64,000 nt of DNA, from positions 806,001 through 870,000 of the forward strand of contig NZ_AP022616.1 of assembly GCF_010731115.1 (NCBI RefSeq), given 5' to 3'. The stretch is from Mycolicibacterium phocaicum (GTDB lineage Bacteria > Actinomycetota > Actinomycetes > Mycobacteriales > Mycobacteriaceae). Made by a program: the position numbers and the translations under genes. Positions 34,413-42,701 of the stretch are shown here, piece by piece (position 1 is the stretch's first letter; each line of letters begins with the position of its first letter). The notes beneath the pieces were generated by a model. It was not told the origin of the DNA. It saw nothing but the letters and a program-made list of their open reading frames with translations, and ran no database searches.

Positions 34413-35578
34413 TGGCTGCTCCTTGCATAGCGGTTGGCCGGACGCGACAGCCCGAGCAGTCCACGCAACGTGGTCGATTCGTACCCGCCGCGGAAGAGTC
34501 CGCGGCGCCGCAGTTCGGGCACCAGTTGTTCGGTGATCTGGCGCAGGTCGTGCGGGAGGGCGGCCGGCCGCAACCGGAATCCCGTCAGGCCGGCACTGTG
34601 CCATTCCTCCAGCACGCCGGCCAGCTGTGCGGCGGTGCCGGCGAAAACCGCTGCATCGCTCCGATATTCGGCACCGGCAACGTCATCGAGCCGACGGCGG
34701 CGGGCCTGCGCTGCCGACTCGCTGTCGTCGAGAAACACCACCACGTCGCCGAAGATGTGCAGGGTCCCGGACCCGCGGCCCGCATCATGTTGCAGCGCAC
34801 GGACTTCCCCGACGACTTCTGCGGCCTGCACGGCATCGCGAGGGGTGACGAACCCGACGTCCGCACTTCCGGCGATCAACTCATGGCCGGCTCGGCCGTG
34901 GCCCAATGCCGCGACGATCGGCTGGCCCTGCGGTGGGCGTGGTGTGATGGATGGACCCTTGACCGAGAACCAACGGCCGGTGAAGTCGATGTAGTGCAGC
35001 TTGTCCCGGTCGATGAAGCGTCCGGTGGCGGCATCACGGATTTCGGCGTCGTCCTCCCAGCTGTCCCACAAGCGGCGCAGCACCTCGACGTAATCCGCCG
35101 CCTCGGTGAAGTATTCCTGGGCCCGCGACCGGGCCGCGTCCTCACGGCGTCCGAAGTGCGCGGCGACGTCGGGGCGCCCGGCGATCTGGACGCGCACGCC
35201 GGCCCGGCCGGAGCTCACGTAATCGAGCGTCGCGATGGATTTCGATACGTGGAAAGGCTCGGTGTGGGTGACAACGGCGGTCGGCACCAGTCCGATCCGC
35301 TGGGTATGTGGCGCGATCCGGGCCGCGATCAGCACGGCGTCCAACCGGCCCCGGACCCGGTCGACGCGCTGGTCCGGAACGAAAGGATCGTCGGATTGCA
35401 CCGCCAACGAGTCCTCGATGGTCACGAAGTCCAGCGCACCGCGTTCAGCCTCGAGGACCAGGTCGGTCCAGTAGCCGGCGCCGAAGAGGTCTGCGGGGCG
35501 CGCGTCGGGTTCGCGCCAGGCGGCCGGGTGCCAGCCGGCGCCGTCCAACGCCACGGCCAGATGAAACGAATCGGGCAT
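34409..35578 (-). CDS. LLM-class monooxygenase, first gene of the operon
   Basis: A 389-residue luciferase-like protein related to the NtaA group: FHLAVALDGAGWHPAAWREPDARPADLFGAGYWTDLVLEAERGALDFVTIED at the start (DGAGxHPAAW core), TQRIGLVPTAVVTHTEPFHVSKSIATLDYVSSGRAGVRVQ, and PQGQPIVAALGHGRAGHELIAGSADVGFVTP. It probably binds FMN. The ATG at 35578 follows a 365-bp region with hairpins. Together with the next two genes it suggests desulphonation or deamination of an organic sulphur or nitrogen source. Confidence 0.9.
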   Translation of the reverse strand: MPDSFHLAVALDGAGWHPAAWREPDARPADLFGAGYWTDLVLEAERGALDFVTIEDSLAVQSDDPFVPDQRVDRVRGRLDAVLIAARIAPHTQRIGLVPTAVVTHTEPFHVSKSIATLDYVSSGRAGVRVQIAGRPDVAAHFGRREDAARSRAQEYFTEAADYVEVLRRLWDSWEDDAEIRDAATGRFIDRDKLHYIDFTGRWFSVKGPSITPRPPQGQPIVAALGHGRAGHELIAGSADVGFVTPRDAVQAAEVVGEVRALQHDAGRGSGTLHIFGDVVVFLDDSESAAQARRRRLDDVAGAEYRSDAAVFAGTAAQLAGVLEEWHSAGLTGFRLRPAALPHDLRQITEQLVPELRRRGLFRGGYESTTLRGLLGLSRPANRYARSSQ

Positions 35579-35943
35579 ACGACCACTCTGCCGAGCCGCG
35601 CGCAGATCGCAGCGGCTGCGGCACCGTCAGCGTCAGGCGAGGGAATAGTTGGCCGGCTGTGCGGCAGGTCCGGTCCGGCTCACATGCGCCGGCGGCACTG
35701 CCGCCCATGTCACCAGACCGACCGGATTGCCGCGGGTGCGTGAGCAGCATCTCCGCGCCATCAAAAGGCGCTTGTGCCAAGGCCTTTCACAAGGCGGGAC
35801 GGCGCGCTGGTGACGTACTCGGTGGGTCGTGCCGAGTACCCGACAGGAGAGGCGTCGGCGCGGCCATCCGCACCGGCCTTGCCGCACCGAGGCCACGCAG
35901 CGGGCGCCGCGACGCGCCTGGAATCATCGGGATTCCAACCCCG
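35579..35943 (-). promoter_or_regulatory. Long structured leader of the three-monooxygenase operon
   Basis: The 365 bp between the D-aminoacylase stop and the first monooxygenase hold no convincing gene but several hairpins: TGGAATC/GATTCCA (35919-35937), GTACTCGG/CCGAGTAC with a 9-nt loop (35815-35839), and GGCGG/CCGCC near 35691-35705. Read leftward, a short frame from the ATG at 35761 begins MARRCCSRTRG with two adjacent Cys codons and ends at 35633. Another from 35750 begins MLLTHPRQ and holds two more Cys. A cysteine-sensing leader peptide or a riboswitch would suit sulphur-scavenging enzymes, but I match no known riboswitch. Confidence 0.35.
35919..35937 (-). terminator. Hairpin just after the D-aminoacylase gene
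   Basis: A 7-bp stem (TGGAATC/GATTCCA) with a 5-nt loop starts 7 bp past the stop codon on the minus strand. There is no T-run, so it could end transcription weakly or be part of the downstream leader. Confidence 0.4.
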
Positions 35944-37705
35944 CTACCTGATGCCGCGGACCAGCCGGCCCGGCCGCGCGCCGGTGTCGATGCCGTGCCG
36001 GCGCGTCACGGTGCCGCTGACGATCGTCGCGTCGTAGCCACTTGCGCCCTGCACCAAGCGTTTTCCGCCGGCCGGCAGGTCGTGCACCATCTTCGGCGCG
36101 TGCAGGGTCAGCGCGTCCAGGTCGATGACGTTGAGGTCGGCCTTCTTACCGACGGCGATGACGCCGCGGTCGGACATCCCGTACAGCTGGGCGGTGTCAT
36201 GCGACTGCTTGCGGATGACGTACTCCAGTGGCAGCTTCTCGCCGCGGTGGCGATCACGGGCCCAGTGCGTCAGCAGGAATGTCGGGTACGACGCGTCGCA
36301 GATCATGCTGCAGTGCGCGCCGCCGTCCGAAAGGCCGAGTACCCCGGCCGGATGCGTGAGCATCTCGCGGATGGCGTCATGGTTGCCGTCCGAGTAGTTG
36401 AACATCGGGTACATGAGCATGGCGCCGGCATCCGCTTCGAGCATCAGGTCGTACATCGCGGTCAGCGGGTCCACGCCGCGGCGCTCGGCGATCGCGGCAA
36501 CGGTGCGCTCGAAGGTCGGCTCGTAGTCGGGCGGTTCGCCGATGTGGTACAAGCGATTTGCCGCATTCTGGGCCAGCATGAACATGCCGTCGAACAACTT
36601 GGTGGGGTCGATCGGTAGGTCGTCCTCGGCGAGGATCGCGGCCCGCACCGCGGGCTCGGCCAGCTTCTCGGCCAGCTCCTCGCGTGTGCATTCGGCGACC
36701 AGCCGACGGTAGGTCGGCCGGTGGGTGAAGGCGTGGTGGCCGGGGAAACCCAGTAGCATGCCGAACGGGCGCGCCGCGACCTGCGGGAACAGCCTGCTGC
36801 CCGCCTGGTGCGCGGCGGCCGACAGGTCGAGCTGTTCACGCCACAGATTGGGGTCGGCGTCGACCTGGATGAGCGCGAAGCTCAGGGCACAGTCGATCTC
36901 CTCGCCCAGCCGCCGCATCCAGTCGAGTTCCTTGCGCGGCGCGATGATGTCCTCGCCGGCCGCGCCCTGCGGGGCCAGCTCGAAGACCGCGGCGCCGCCG
37001 GCAGCGGTGGCCCGGCCCAGTGCGAACAATTCGTCTTCGGCGGCGAAGGTACCGGGCACCGGTTCGCCGTCCATGGCGCGGTGTGCCAGCGTCCGCGACG
37101 ACGAAAAGCCCAGTGCGCCGGCCTCGATCGCGTCCTGGACCAGTTTCGCCATGGCCTTGATGTCGTCGACATTGGCGGGTTCGTTGCGGGCGCCGCGCTC
37201 CCCCCATGGCGTACGCGCGGACCGCGCCGTGCGCGATCTGGGTGCCCATGTCGACGGCCAGTTCACGCTGCCCGACGACGTCGAGGTACTCGCCGAAACT
37301 CTCCCAGCCCCACGTGATGCCCTCCGTCAGGGCAGTGCCCGGGATGTCCTCGACACCCTCCATGAGCGCGATCAGCCATTCCTCCTGGCCGGGGCGCACG
37401 GGCGCGAAGCCGACGCCACAGTTGCCCGCAACGACCGTCGTCACGCCGTGGTTGCTCGACGGCTCCAGCACGCTGTCCCAGCTGACCTGGCCGTCGTAGT
37501 GGGTGTGGATGTCCACGAATCCGGGAGCGACGATCTTGCCGCCGGCGTCGATCGTCTCGGCCGAATCACCGGGCAGCACAGGGTCGTTCGGACCGCGGCG
37601 GTGAACTTCGACGATCTTGCCGTCCTTGATCGCGACATCGGCGGTGAACCGGTCCGCCCCCGTGCCGTCGACGACAGTGCCACCGGTGATCTTCAGATCG
37701 AACAC
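35944..37705 (-). pseudogene. N-acyl-D-amino-acid deacylase (amidohydrolase), frameshifted
   Basis: A metal-dependent D-aminoacylase that would be about 586 residues if intact. The first part (37705 to about 37205) has MFDLKITGGTVVDGTG, the metal-site motif GFVDIHTHYDGQ and TTVVAGNCGVGFAPVRPG. The second part (to 35944) carries VDPLTAMYDLMLE, GLSDGGAHCSMICDASYP and GVIAVGKKADLNVID. The frames join at a run of six Cs (37200-37205, Gs on the coding strand), where MGERGARNEP should read on. One extra G breaks the frame. This may be genuine decay or a homopolymer sequencing error. It is divergent from a TetR gene with a palindrome between. Confidence 0.88.
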
Positions 37706-37751
37706 ATCTGCTCCCTTGCTGCTGCCCGCGAACCTCCGTCAGCGGCAGTAC

Positions 37752-37766
37752 TGTAACAGTGTTACA
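37752..37766. promoter_or_regulatory. Palindrome TGTAAC-AGT-GTTACA, probable TetR operator
   Basis: A perfect 6-3-6 inverted repeat in the 139-bp gap between the divergent D-aminoacylase (start 37705) and TetR (start 37845). Its placement suggests control of both by that TetR. Confidence 0.65.
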
Positions 37767-37844
37767 CCGTGATGGGGCGCAGATCCAGAGACCGCACACG
37801 ACCCCGGTGTGATTAGGTGTTCGGCGAGGCTGAAGGAGGTGGTC

Positions 37845-38480
37845 ATGGCTGAGGCAACCCAGCGCGGGTCGGAGGGTCCGTCGAAAACTGTTGACGCTCA
37901 ACTCATCCTGGATACCGCTGCGGCGCTCCTGGAACGCGACGGTGTCGAGGGCTTCTCCATGCGCAGCCTGTCGGAGCATCTCGGTGTCGCCGTCACGTCC
38001 ATCTACTGGCACGTCGGGGGCCGGGACAAGCTGTTCGACCACCTGATCGACCGGCTGATCGAGGTGATGGCGAGCCTGCCGGCCACCGGCGACACCCCCC
38101 AAGAACGCATCGTCTCGCTGGCCCGCGCGCAGCGCACCGCGCTCATCGAACGCCAGCATCTGATGGCCATCGCGCACGAACGCGACCGGACGCCGTCACT
38201 GTTCCAATCGGTGCAGCAGACCCTCGCCGCCGAACTCGCCGCGCTGGGGATCACCGGCAATCAGGCGGCGCTGGCCTTGCGTTCCATCGAGGTGCACGTG
38301 ATTTCGTCTGCGCTGATGCAGTTTTCGGCCATCCGCAGCGGCGAGCACGAGGAAGAGGACGCCTCACTGTGGGGCGACGACTGGCCGGATCAGCAGCTGG
38401 TCGACGCACTGCGCTCGCCCACCGACTACGACGCGGTGTTCGAGTACGGGCTGGCCGCGCTCCTGGCGTCGCTCGTCTGA
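37845..38480 (+). CDS. TetR-family regulator of the D-aminoacylase
   Basis: A 211-residue TetR protein with helix-turn-helix VEGFSMRSLSEHLGVAVTSIYWHVGGRDKLFDHL at about 34-67; the VTSIYWHV form is typical of TetR proteins with the TetR_C_1-like dimer domain. AAGGAGG eight bases before the ATG at 37845 is one of the best ribosome sites in the window. It is divergent from the broken deacylase and 4 bp from the convergent SDR gene. Confidence 0.9.
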   Translation: MAEATQRGSEGPSKTVDAQLILDTAAALLERDGVEGFSMRSLSEHLGVAVTSIYWHVGGRDKLFDHLIDRLIEVMASLPATGDTPQERIVSLARAQRTALIERQHLMAIAHERDRTPSLFQSVQQTLAAELAALGITGNQAALALRSIEVHVISSALMQFSAIRSGEHEEEDASLWGDDWPDQQLVDALRSPTDYDAVFEYGLAALLASLV

Positions 38481-38484
38481 CCTG

Positions 38485-39342
38485 TCACTTGGCGGCGAAC
38501 CGCCGGGACCGCAGCTTCGGGATCGCCTGCTCGCGCAGGACCCGGGCGCGTTCGGTCATGGCGCCGGCGACGGCGTCGGGGTGGGTGGTCAGGTAGAAGC
38601 CACCGGCGGCCGACTGGTCGAAGATGATCTGCGCGGCGGTCACGGGATCCATTGCGGCGATCTGGTGCATCGCGGTGCGCTCCGACTCCGACGCGTCGGC
38701 AGCGTCCGCGCTTCCGCCGTCGACACCGCCGGCCGCGGTGAAGATGTTCGACTGCACCGGTCCGGGCAGCACCGCCTGCACACAGACGTGCTCGTCGTGG
38801 CCGGCCAGCTCGACCTCGACGCGCAGACACTCGGTCAGTGCAAGTACGGCGTGCTTGCTGACGATGTACGGCGCCTGTAGTTGCACCGTCGACACCCCAC
38901 CGATGGACGACATGTTCCACACCCACGCGGGTTCGTCGCACGCCAGCATGGCCGGCAGGAAAGCCCGCACGCCATGGAAGACACCACTGACGTTGATGTC
39001 CATGACGCGCTCCCAGTTGGCGACCGGGGTGTCCCACAGGTAGCCGAACTGCTCGATGCCGGCATTGTTCACCAGTAGGCGGACCGGTCCGATTTCGCGG
39101 TACACCATGTCGGCCAGGTCCTGCACGGCCTCGGCGTCACGGACGTCGCACACCACGTCGACGGCCGTCGCGCCCGCGGCGGACAGCTCAGCGCGCAGAG
39201 CCGCGACCGCGGTGGCGTCGATGTCGGCCAGCACCGTCGTCATACCGAGCTCGGCCGCATGCCGGGCCAGACCGGCCCCGATCCCCGAGCCGGCACCCGT
39301 GATGACCGCGACCCCACCACCGAACAGTTCCTGTGCACCCAT
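38485..39342 (-). CDS. Short-chain dehydrogenase/reductase
   Basis: A 285-residue classical SDR. The cofactor motif TGAGSGIG is at 15-22, NNAG at 92-95, and the catalytic Ser146, Tyr159 and Lys163 (YIVSK) are all present. The Asp at the end of the second strand (VLADID) favours NAD(H). The C-terminal 50 residues extend beyond the core, as in mycobacterial SDRs acting on hydrophobic alcohols. The ATG at 39342 gives the normal N-terminus. No operon partner is obvious. Confidence 0.92.
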   Translation of the reverse strand: MGAQELFGGGVAVITGAGSGIGAGLARHAAELGMTTVLADIDATAVAALRAELSAAGATAVDVVCDVRDAEAVQDLADMVYREIGPVRLLVNNAGIEQFGYLWDTPVANWERVMDINVSGVFHGVRAFLPAMLACDEPAWVWNMSSIGGVSTVQLQAPYIVSKHAVLALTECLRVEVELAGHDEHVCVQAVLPGPVQSNIFTAAGGVDGGSADAADASESERTAMHQIAAMDPVTAAQIIFDQSAAGGFYLTTHPDAVAGAMTERARVLREQAIPKLRSRRFAAK

Positions 39343-39405
39343 GGCCGAAGTAAATCGCAGGGCGGGGGCCCGGACAGGCCCGACGTCCGATCAGTGGAAT
39401 GCCGG

Positions 39406-39831
39406 TCAGGCCGGCTGGACCTCGGCCTCGGCTCTCGGCGCCGCACGCAGCACACACCGCGCATAGCCGATCCAGCTCACCACGCAGGCCACGAAGCCGA
39501 CGACGATCATCGGGTATACCGCCTGGCCGAGAACGACTGCGACAGAATCACTTCCGGCGAGCCGCCGGTCGACCGCACCGCCCGTCATCAACGGCAGCAG
39601 ACTGACCACGAAGCAGGCGATGGCCGCCGCCAAAGCGGTGCCGAACCTCGCGCGCACCGCGGCGACGATCATCGTGCCTGCCGCGAGCAGGATCAGCACG
39701 GCGAAGGGCAGCGGGCGCAACTCGGCGCCGAGATCTCCGCTGATGTCCCAGATTCCCCAGCCGCTCATCGAACCGTGGCCATGGTCGTTGTGCGCGGTGT
39801 ACCACGGCAGGACAGCCGCGACGACGATCAT
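39406..39831 (-). CDS. Small membrane protein, start uncertain
   Basis: A membrane protein of at least 141 residues with about four hydrophobic segments (MIVVAAVLPWY, PFAVLILLAAGTMIVAAV, ALAAAIACFVVSLLPL, AVYPMIVVGFVACVVSWIGY) and a histidine-containing loop TAHNDHGHG. The first ATG (39831) lies inside the first helix, which cuts it short. In frame 16 codons earlier is an ATC (39879) exactly five bases after AGGAG, giving ENVLTRWAIGVIAFA and a complete helix; no ATG, GTG or TTG occurs there. The stop of the upstream gene overlaps the AGGAG. An ATC start or a start-codon mutation are both possible. Confidence 0.6.
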   Translation of the reverse strand: MIVVAAVLPWYTAHNDHGHGSMSGWGIWDISGDLGAELRPLPFAVLILLAAGTMIVAAVRARFGTALAAAIACFVVSLLPLMTGGAVDRRLAGSDSVAVVLGQAVYPMIVVGFVACVVSWIGYARCVLRAAPRAEAEVQPA

Positions 39832-39888
39832 CGCGAAGGCGATGACCCCGATCGCCCAGCGCGTCAGTACGTTCTCGATCTCGACTCC

Positions 39889-40239
39889 TCATACCCCCGT
39901 GAACGTGGGCTGCATCAGCGTCAACATGGCCATCGCCAAACTGATGAGCAGACACAGACTCAACACGATCATCGCACCCACCAGCAGCCAGCGGCCCATC
40001 CGGCGGCGAACGCGCGTCAACTTTGCGTGGTGGCGTTCCTCGACGTAGCCGACCGCCACCATGGCGAACGCGACATCGATGTGCTCGTCACCGACGGTGG
40101 CCGCGCCCGCCGCGATCTCCTGCAGGCGTCCGGGTTCGATCTGCACTCCGGCGACGGCGAAGCGCCGACTGAGTCGGCGCGCCTGTCCTCGCGTGAGCGG
40201 GTGGTCACACACGTGCACGTGATGTCGCGGGGCTGCCAC
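39889..40239 (-). CDS. Single-helix membrane protein of unknown function
   Basis: A 116-residue protein. The cytoplasmic start is rich in His and Arg, with HPLTRGQARRLSRRFAVAGVQI and a helical middle, and one membrane segment lies near the end (WLLVGAMIVLSLCLLISLAMAML). I chose the GTG at 40239, with GAGGGAA about ten bases upstream; longer forms have no ribosome site. It is followed directly by the small membrane protein at 39406, and the two are probably a pair. No family is recognised. Confidence 0.6.
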   Translation of the reverse strand: MAAPRHHVHVCDHPLTRGQARRLSRRFAVAGVQIEPGRLQEIAAGAATVGDEHIDVAFAMVAVGYVEERHHAKLTRVRRRMGRWLLVGAMIVLSLCLLISLAMAMLTLMQPTFTGV

Positions 40240-40286
40240 TTGCGTTATTCCCTCGATTCGGGCGCCTCGCCAGGCCCGAAATTGCC

Positions 40287-40326
40287 GAAGGCGCCCGGGA
40301 TTCAAGTTACTCCGACGGGCGCCTTC
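40287..40326 (-). terminator. Hairpin between the FadE gene and the membrane-protein pair
   Basis: A perfect 10-bp inverted repeat (GAAGGCGCCC at 40287-40296, complement at 40317-40326) with a 20-nt loop lies 23 bp after the FadE stop on the minus strand. It probably ends that transcript. Confidence 0.6.
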
Positions 40327-40348
40327 GCACACTGCGACAGCGGGATTT

Positions 40349-41506
40349 CTACAGACCCATGTCCTTGGCGATGATCATCTTCATGACCTCACTGGTGCCG
40401 CCGTAGATGCGGCCGACGCGGTTGTCGGCGTACAGCCGGGCAATCGGGTACTCGTTGATGTAGCCGTAGCCGCCGTGCAATTGCAGGCAGCGGTCGATGA
40501 CGCGCGCCGCGGCGTCGGTGCAGAACAGTTTGGCCTTGGCGGCGTCGGCGGCGGACAGCTCATCGAGGTCGTGGGCTTCCATGGCGCGGTCGACGACGGC
40601 TTCCATCGCGTCGACGTCGGCCTGGCAGGCCGCGAGCTCGAACTTGGTGTTCTGGAACGAGGCGACCGGCTTGCCGAACACGGTGCGGTCCTTGGTGTAC
40701 TGCACGGCGAATCGGACGGCGGCCTTGGCCTGCGCGTACGCGCTGACGGCGATACCGAGCCGCTCGCGCGGCAGGTTCTGGCCGAGGTAGTTGAAGCCCT
40801 GGTCGGCCTCGCCGAGGATGTCCTCGACCGGGACCTTGACGTCGGTGAAGTTCAGCTCGGCGGTGTCCGAGCAGCGCAGGCCCAGCTTGTCGAGCTTGCG
40901 GCCGACCGAGTAGCCCGCCAGCTTGGTGTCGACCACCAGCAGCGAGATACCAAAGCGGCGGTCGTCTTCCTTGGGGGCCGACGTGCGGGCGCAGACGATC
41001 ACGCGGTCGGCGTGCACACCACCGGTGATGAAAGTCTTGGAGCCGTTGAGGACGTAATGGGTACCGTCCTCGGAAAGCTTTGCGGTGGTGCGCATTCCGG
41101 CCAGGTCCGATCCGGTGCCGGGCTCGGTCATCGCGATCGCGAACATGATCTCGCCGCTGAGCATGCCGGGGAACCAGCGCTTCTTCTGCTCTTCGTTGCC
41201 GATATCGCGGATGTAGGGCAGACACAGGCCGACGTGCACGCTGGAGCCACCGAAGGACACCGCGGCGCGGGCGAGTTCCTCGGTGAGGATCGCCTGGAAC
41301 TTGTACGAGGTCAGGCCCTCGCCGCCGTACTCCTCAGGGATTTCCGCACCGAAGATGCCGAGTTCGCCGAGCTTGTAGTAGAACTCGCGCGGCACCAGGC
41401 CCTTCTCGAACCACTCGTCGTACACCGGGCTGACCTCGGACTCCACGAACGACCGGATCATCTTCCGGTAGTCCTCGTGCTCCTCGGTGTAGACCTCGCG
41501 CTTCAC
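40349..41506 (-). CDS. Acyl-CoA dehydrogenase (FadE family)
   Basis: A 385-residue FAD-dependent acyl-CoA dehydrogenase, first step of beta-oxidation. It has the N-terminal helical domain (FVESEVSPVYDEWFEKG), the middle beta domain with MTEPGTGSDLAGMRT and NGSKTFITGG that bind FAD, and the C-terminal helical domain with DRTVFGKPVASFQNTKF, CLQLHGGYGYINEYPIARLYAD and RIYGGTSEVMK. The GTG start has GAGGAG six bases upstream. It is divergent from a TetR gene across a long inverted repeat, so an acyl-CoA or related lipid is the likely inducer. Substrate chain length cannot be told. Confidence 0.94.
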   Translation of the reverse strand: MKREVYTEEHEDYRKMIRSFVESEVSPVYDEWFEKGLVPREFYYKLGELGIFGAEIPEEYGGEGLTSYKFQAILTEELARAAVSFGGSSVHVGLCLPYIRDIGNEEQKKRWFPGMLSGEIMFAIAMTEPGTGSDLAGMRTTAKLSEDGTHYVLNGSKTFITGGVHADRVIVCARTSAPKEDDRRFGISLLVVDTKLAGYSVGRKLDKLGLRCSDTAELNFTDVKVPVEDILGEADQGFNYLGQNLPRERLGIAVSAYAQAKAAVRFAVQYTKDRTVFGKPVASFQNTKFELAACQADVDAMEAVVDRAMEAHDLDELSAADAAKAKLFCTDAAARVIDRCLQLHGGYGYINEYPIARLYADNRVGRIYGGTSEVMKMIIAKDMGL

Positions 41507-41534
41507 AGGTGTCTCCTCAATCTCGGCGAACAGT

Positions 41535-41564
41535 GTTAGCTTGTTGCTGTCACAATAAGCTAAC
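41535..41564. promoter_or_regulatory. 30-bp inverted repeat, probable operator of the FadE/TetR pair
   Basis: Two 12-bp arms, GTTAGCTTGTTG (41535-41546) and CAATAAGCTAAC (41553-41564), are complementary at 11 of 12 positions around a 6-bp spacer. The site occupies the short gap between the divergent FadE (41506) and TetR (41593) starts. A further GTTCGCTAATTC at 41569 may be an extra half-site. Confidence 0.7.
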
Positions 41565-41592
41565 GACGTTCGCTAATTCAAGGGAGACGCAG

Positions 41593-42222
41593 ATGGGCAG
41601 GCCTCGCGTACCGCTGCTCAACCGCGAACTCATCCGTGACACGGCACTGGAATTGATCGATCGCGACGGCCTCGCCGAGATGTCGATGCGCAAGCTGGCC
41701 GCCGAACTCGGCGTGCAGGCGTCGTCGCTGTACAAGCACTACCCCACCAAGGACGACGTGCTCGACGCCGTCGCGAGTCGCGTTGCCGGGGAAATCGACA
41801 CGTCCGGGTTCGACCGCGGCGACGACTGGCAGGACGCGCTGGCGGCGTGGGCGCGCTCGCACCGCGCCGCGCTGGCGGCACACCCGAATCTCGTGCCGTA
41901 CCTCGCCACCGGACCGGGCCGTCGCGATGTGAGTCTGCGGATCGCCGACGCCGTACACGGCGGACTGGTCGGCGCCGGCTGGCCACCGCGCGAAGCGACC
42001 CTGATCGGCGCGGCCACCCGGTCCCTGGTGCTCGGGTCGACCGTCGGCTCCTTCTCACGCGGGTTCACCGACGACGTGCAGGTCTACCGCGACCGCTACC
42101 CGCACATGGGCCAGGCACATCTACTGCGTGGCAAGGCCGACCAGATCGACACGGCCGGTTTCGAACTGGCCCTCACCGCATTCATCGACGGATTGGCCAT
42201 CCGCTTCGCGGCTCTCCAGTGA
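41593..42222 (+). CDS. TetR-family regulator of the FadE gene
   Basis: A 209-residue TetR protein. The start MGRPRVPLLNRELIRDTALELID leads into the helix-turn-helix LAEMSMRKLAAELGVQASSLYKHYPTKDDVLDAV (about 27-60). The C-terminal domain has HPNLVPYLATGPGRRD. AGGGAGA before the ATG at 41593 fixes the start; frames reading further upstream run through the operator. It is divergent from and likely represses the acyl-CoA dehydrogenase. Confidence 0.92.
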   Translation: MGRPRVPLLNRELIRDTALELIDRDGLAEMSMRKLAAELGVQASSLYKHYPTKDDVLDAVASRVAGEIDTSGFDRGDDWQDALAAWARSHRAALAAHPNLVPYLATGPGRRDVSLRIADAVHGGLVGAGWPPREATLIGAATRSLVLGSTVGSFSRGFTDDVQVYRDRYPHMGQAHLLRGKADQIDTAGFELALTAFIDGLAIRFAALQ

Positions 42223-42238
42223 TTTGTGCCCAAATCAC
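42219..42238. terminator. Bidirectional hairpin between convergent genes
   Basis: GTGATTTG and CAAATCAC form a perfect 8-bp stem with a 4-nt loop, overlapping the stop codons of the TetR gene (42222) and the convergent gene ending at 42235. It probably serves both. Confidence 0.65.
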
Positions 42239-42624
42239 TTCTCTTGCGGCGGCCTGGGTCCGCCACCGAAGGGGTTCAGCCGCGACACGCCCGGAATGTT
42301 CGACAGCAGCCGGAACACCTCGTTGCCGGTGTTGACCAGGGCCTCCAGTTGCGGCAGCAGGGCGTCGAGCGTGCGGAACATGGGATCGGCCATGGCCATG
42401 AACCGCTCGGTGCGGTCGATGGTCGCGTTGAGCCGCTCGGTCGCCACGGCCAGATTCTCGATGAGATCGGGGACCTGGGCGGCGAGTTGGACGGAGGCCG
42501 GCGGAATGCGCATCGCACCGCTGGCCACCGCCTGCGTCATCTCGACGGCGGACTGAGCAGCATCGACCGCGGACTGGGCCGCGGCCTTCAGGTCGCTGGG
42601 CTTCGGAATCATTTGACCGGCCAT
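42235..42624 (-). CDS. Helical protein of unknown function
   Basis: A 129-residue, mostly helical protein with Ala-rich amphipathic stretches (DLKAAAQSAVDAAQSAVEMTQAVASGAM, then VQLAAQVPDLIENLAVATERLNATIDRTERFM and LDALLPQLEALVNTGNEVFRLL), and a Pro/Gly tail. It has no signal peptide or membrane segment. The pattern of amphipathic helices suits a coiled-coil or a lipid-surface (phasin-like) protein, but no family is recognised. It stands alone and is convergent with the TetR gene. Confidence 0.75.
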   Translation of the reverse strand: MAGQMIPKPSDLKAAAQSAVDAAQSAVEMTQAVASGAMRIPPASVQLAAQVPDLIENLAVATERLNATIDRTERFMAMADPMFRTLDALLPQLEALVNTGNEVFRLLSNIPGVSRLNPFGGGPRPPQEK

Positions 42625-42701
42625 ACAGTTAACTGTGCCGCACCCAGGCCCGCCTGTCCCGTGATCGACACGGCTACACGTCGGTAACGCTGCTCACGAT
42701 C

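Noticed and set aside
35579..35943. SAM-I or SAM-IV riboswitch in the monooxygenase leader
   Set aside because: I could not lay the conserved core bases of either class onto the sequence.
40349..41506. FadE lacking the usual catalytic glutamate
   Set aside because: I see no Glu at the two standard places, but from memory related mycobacterial FadE proteins with the YGGTSEVMK end are the same, so I do not treat it as a defect without an alignment.
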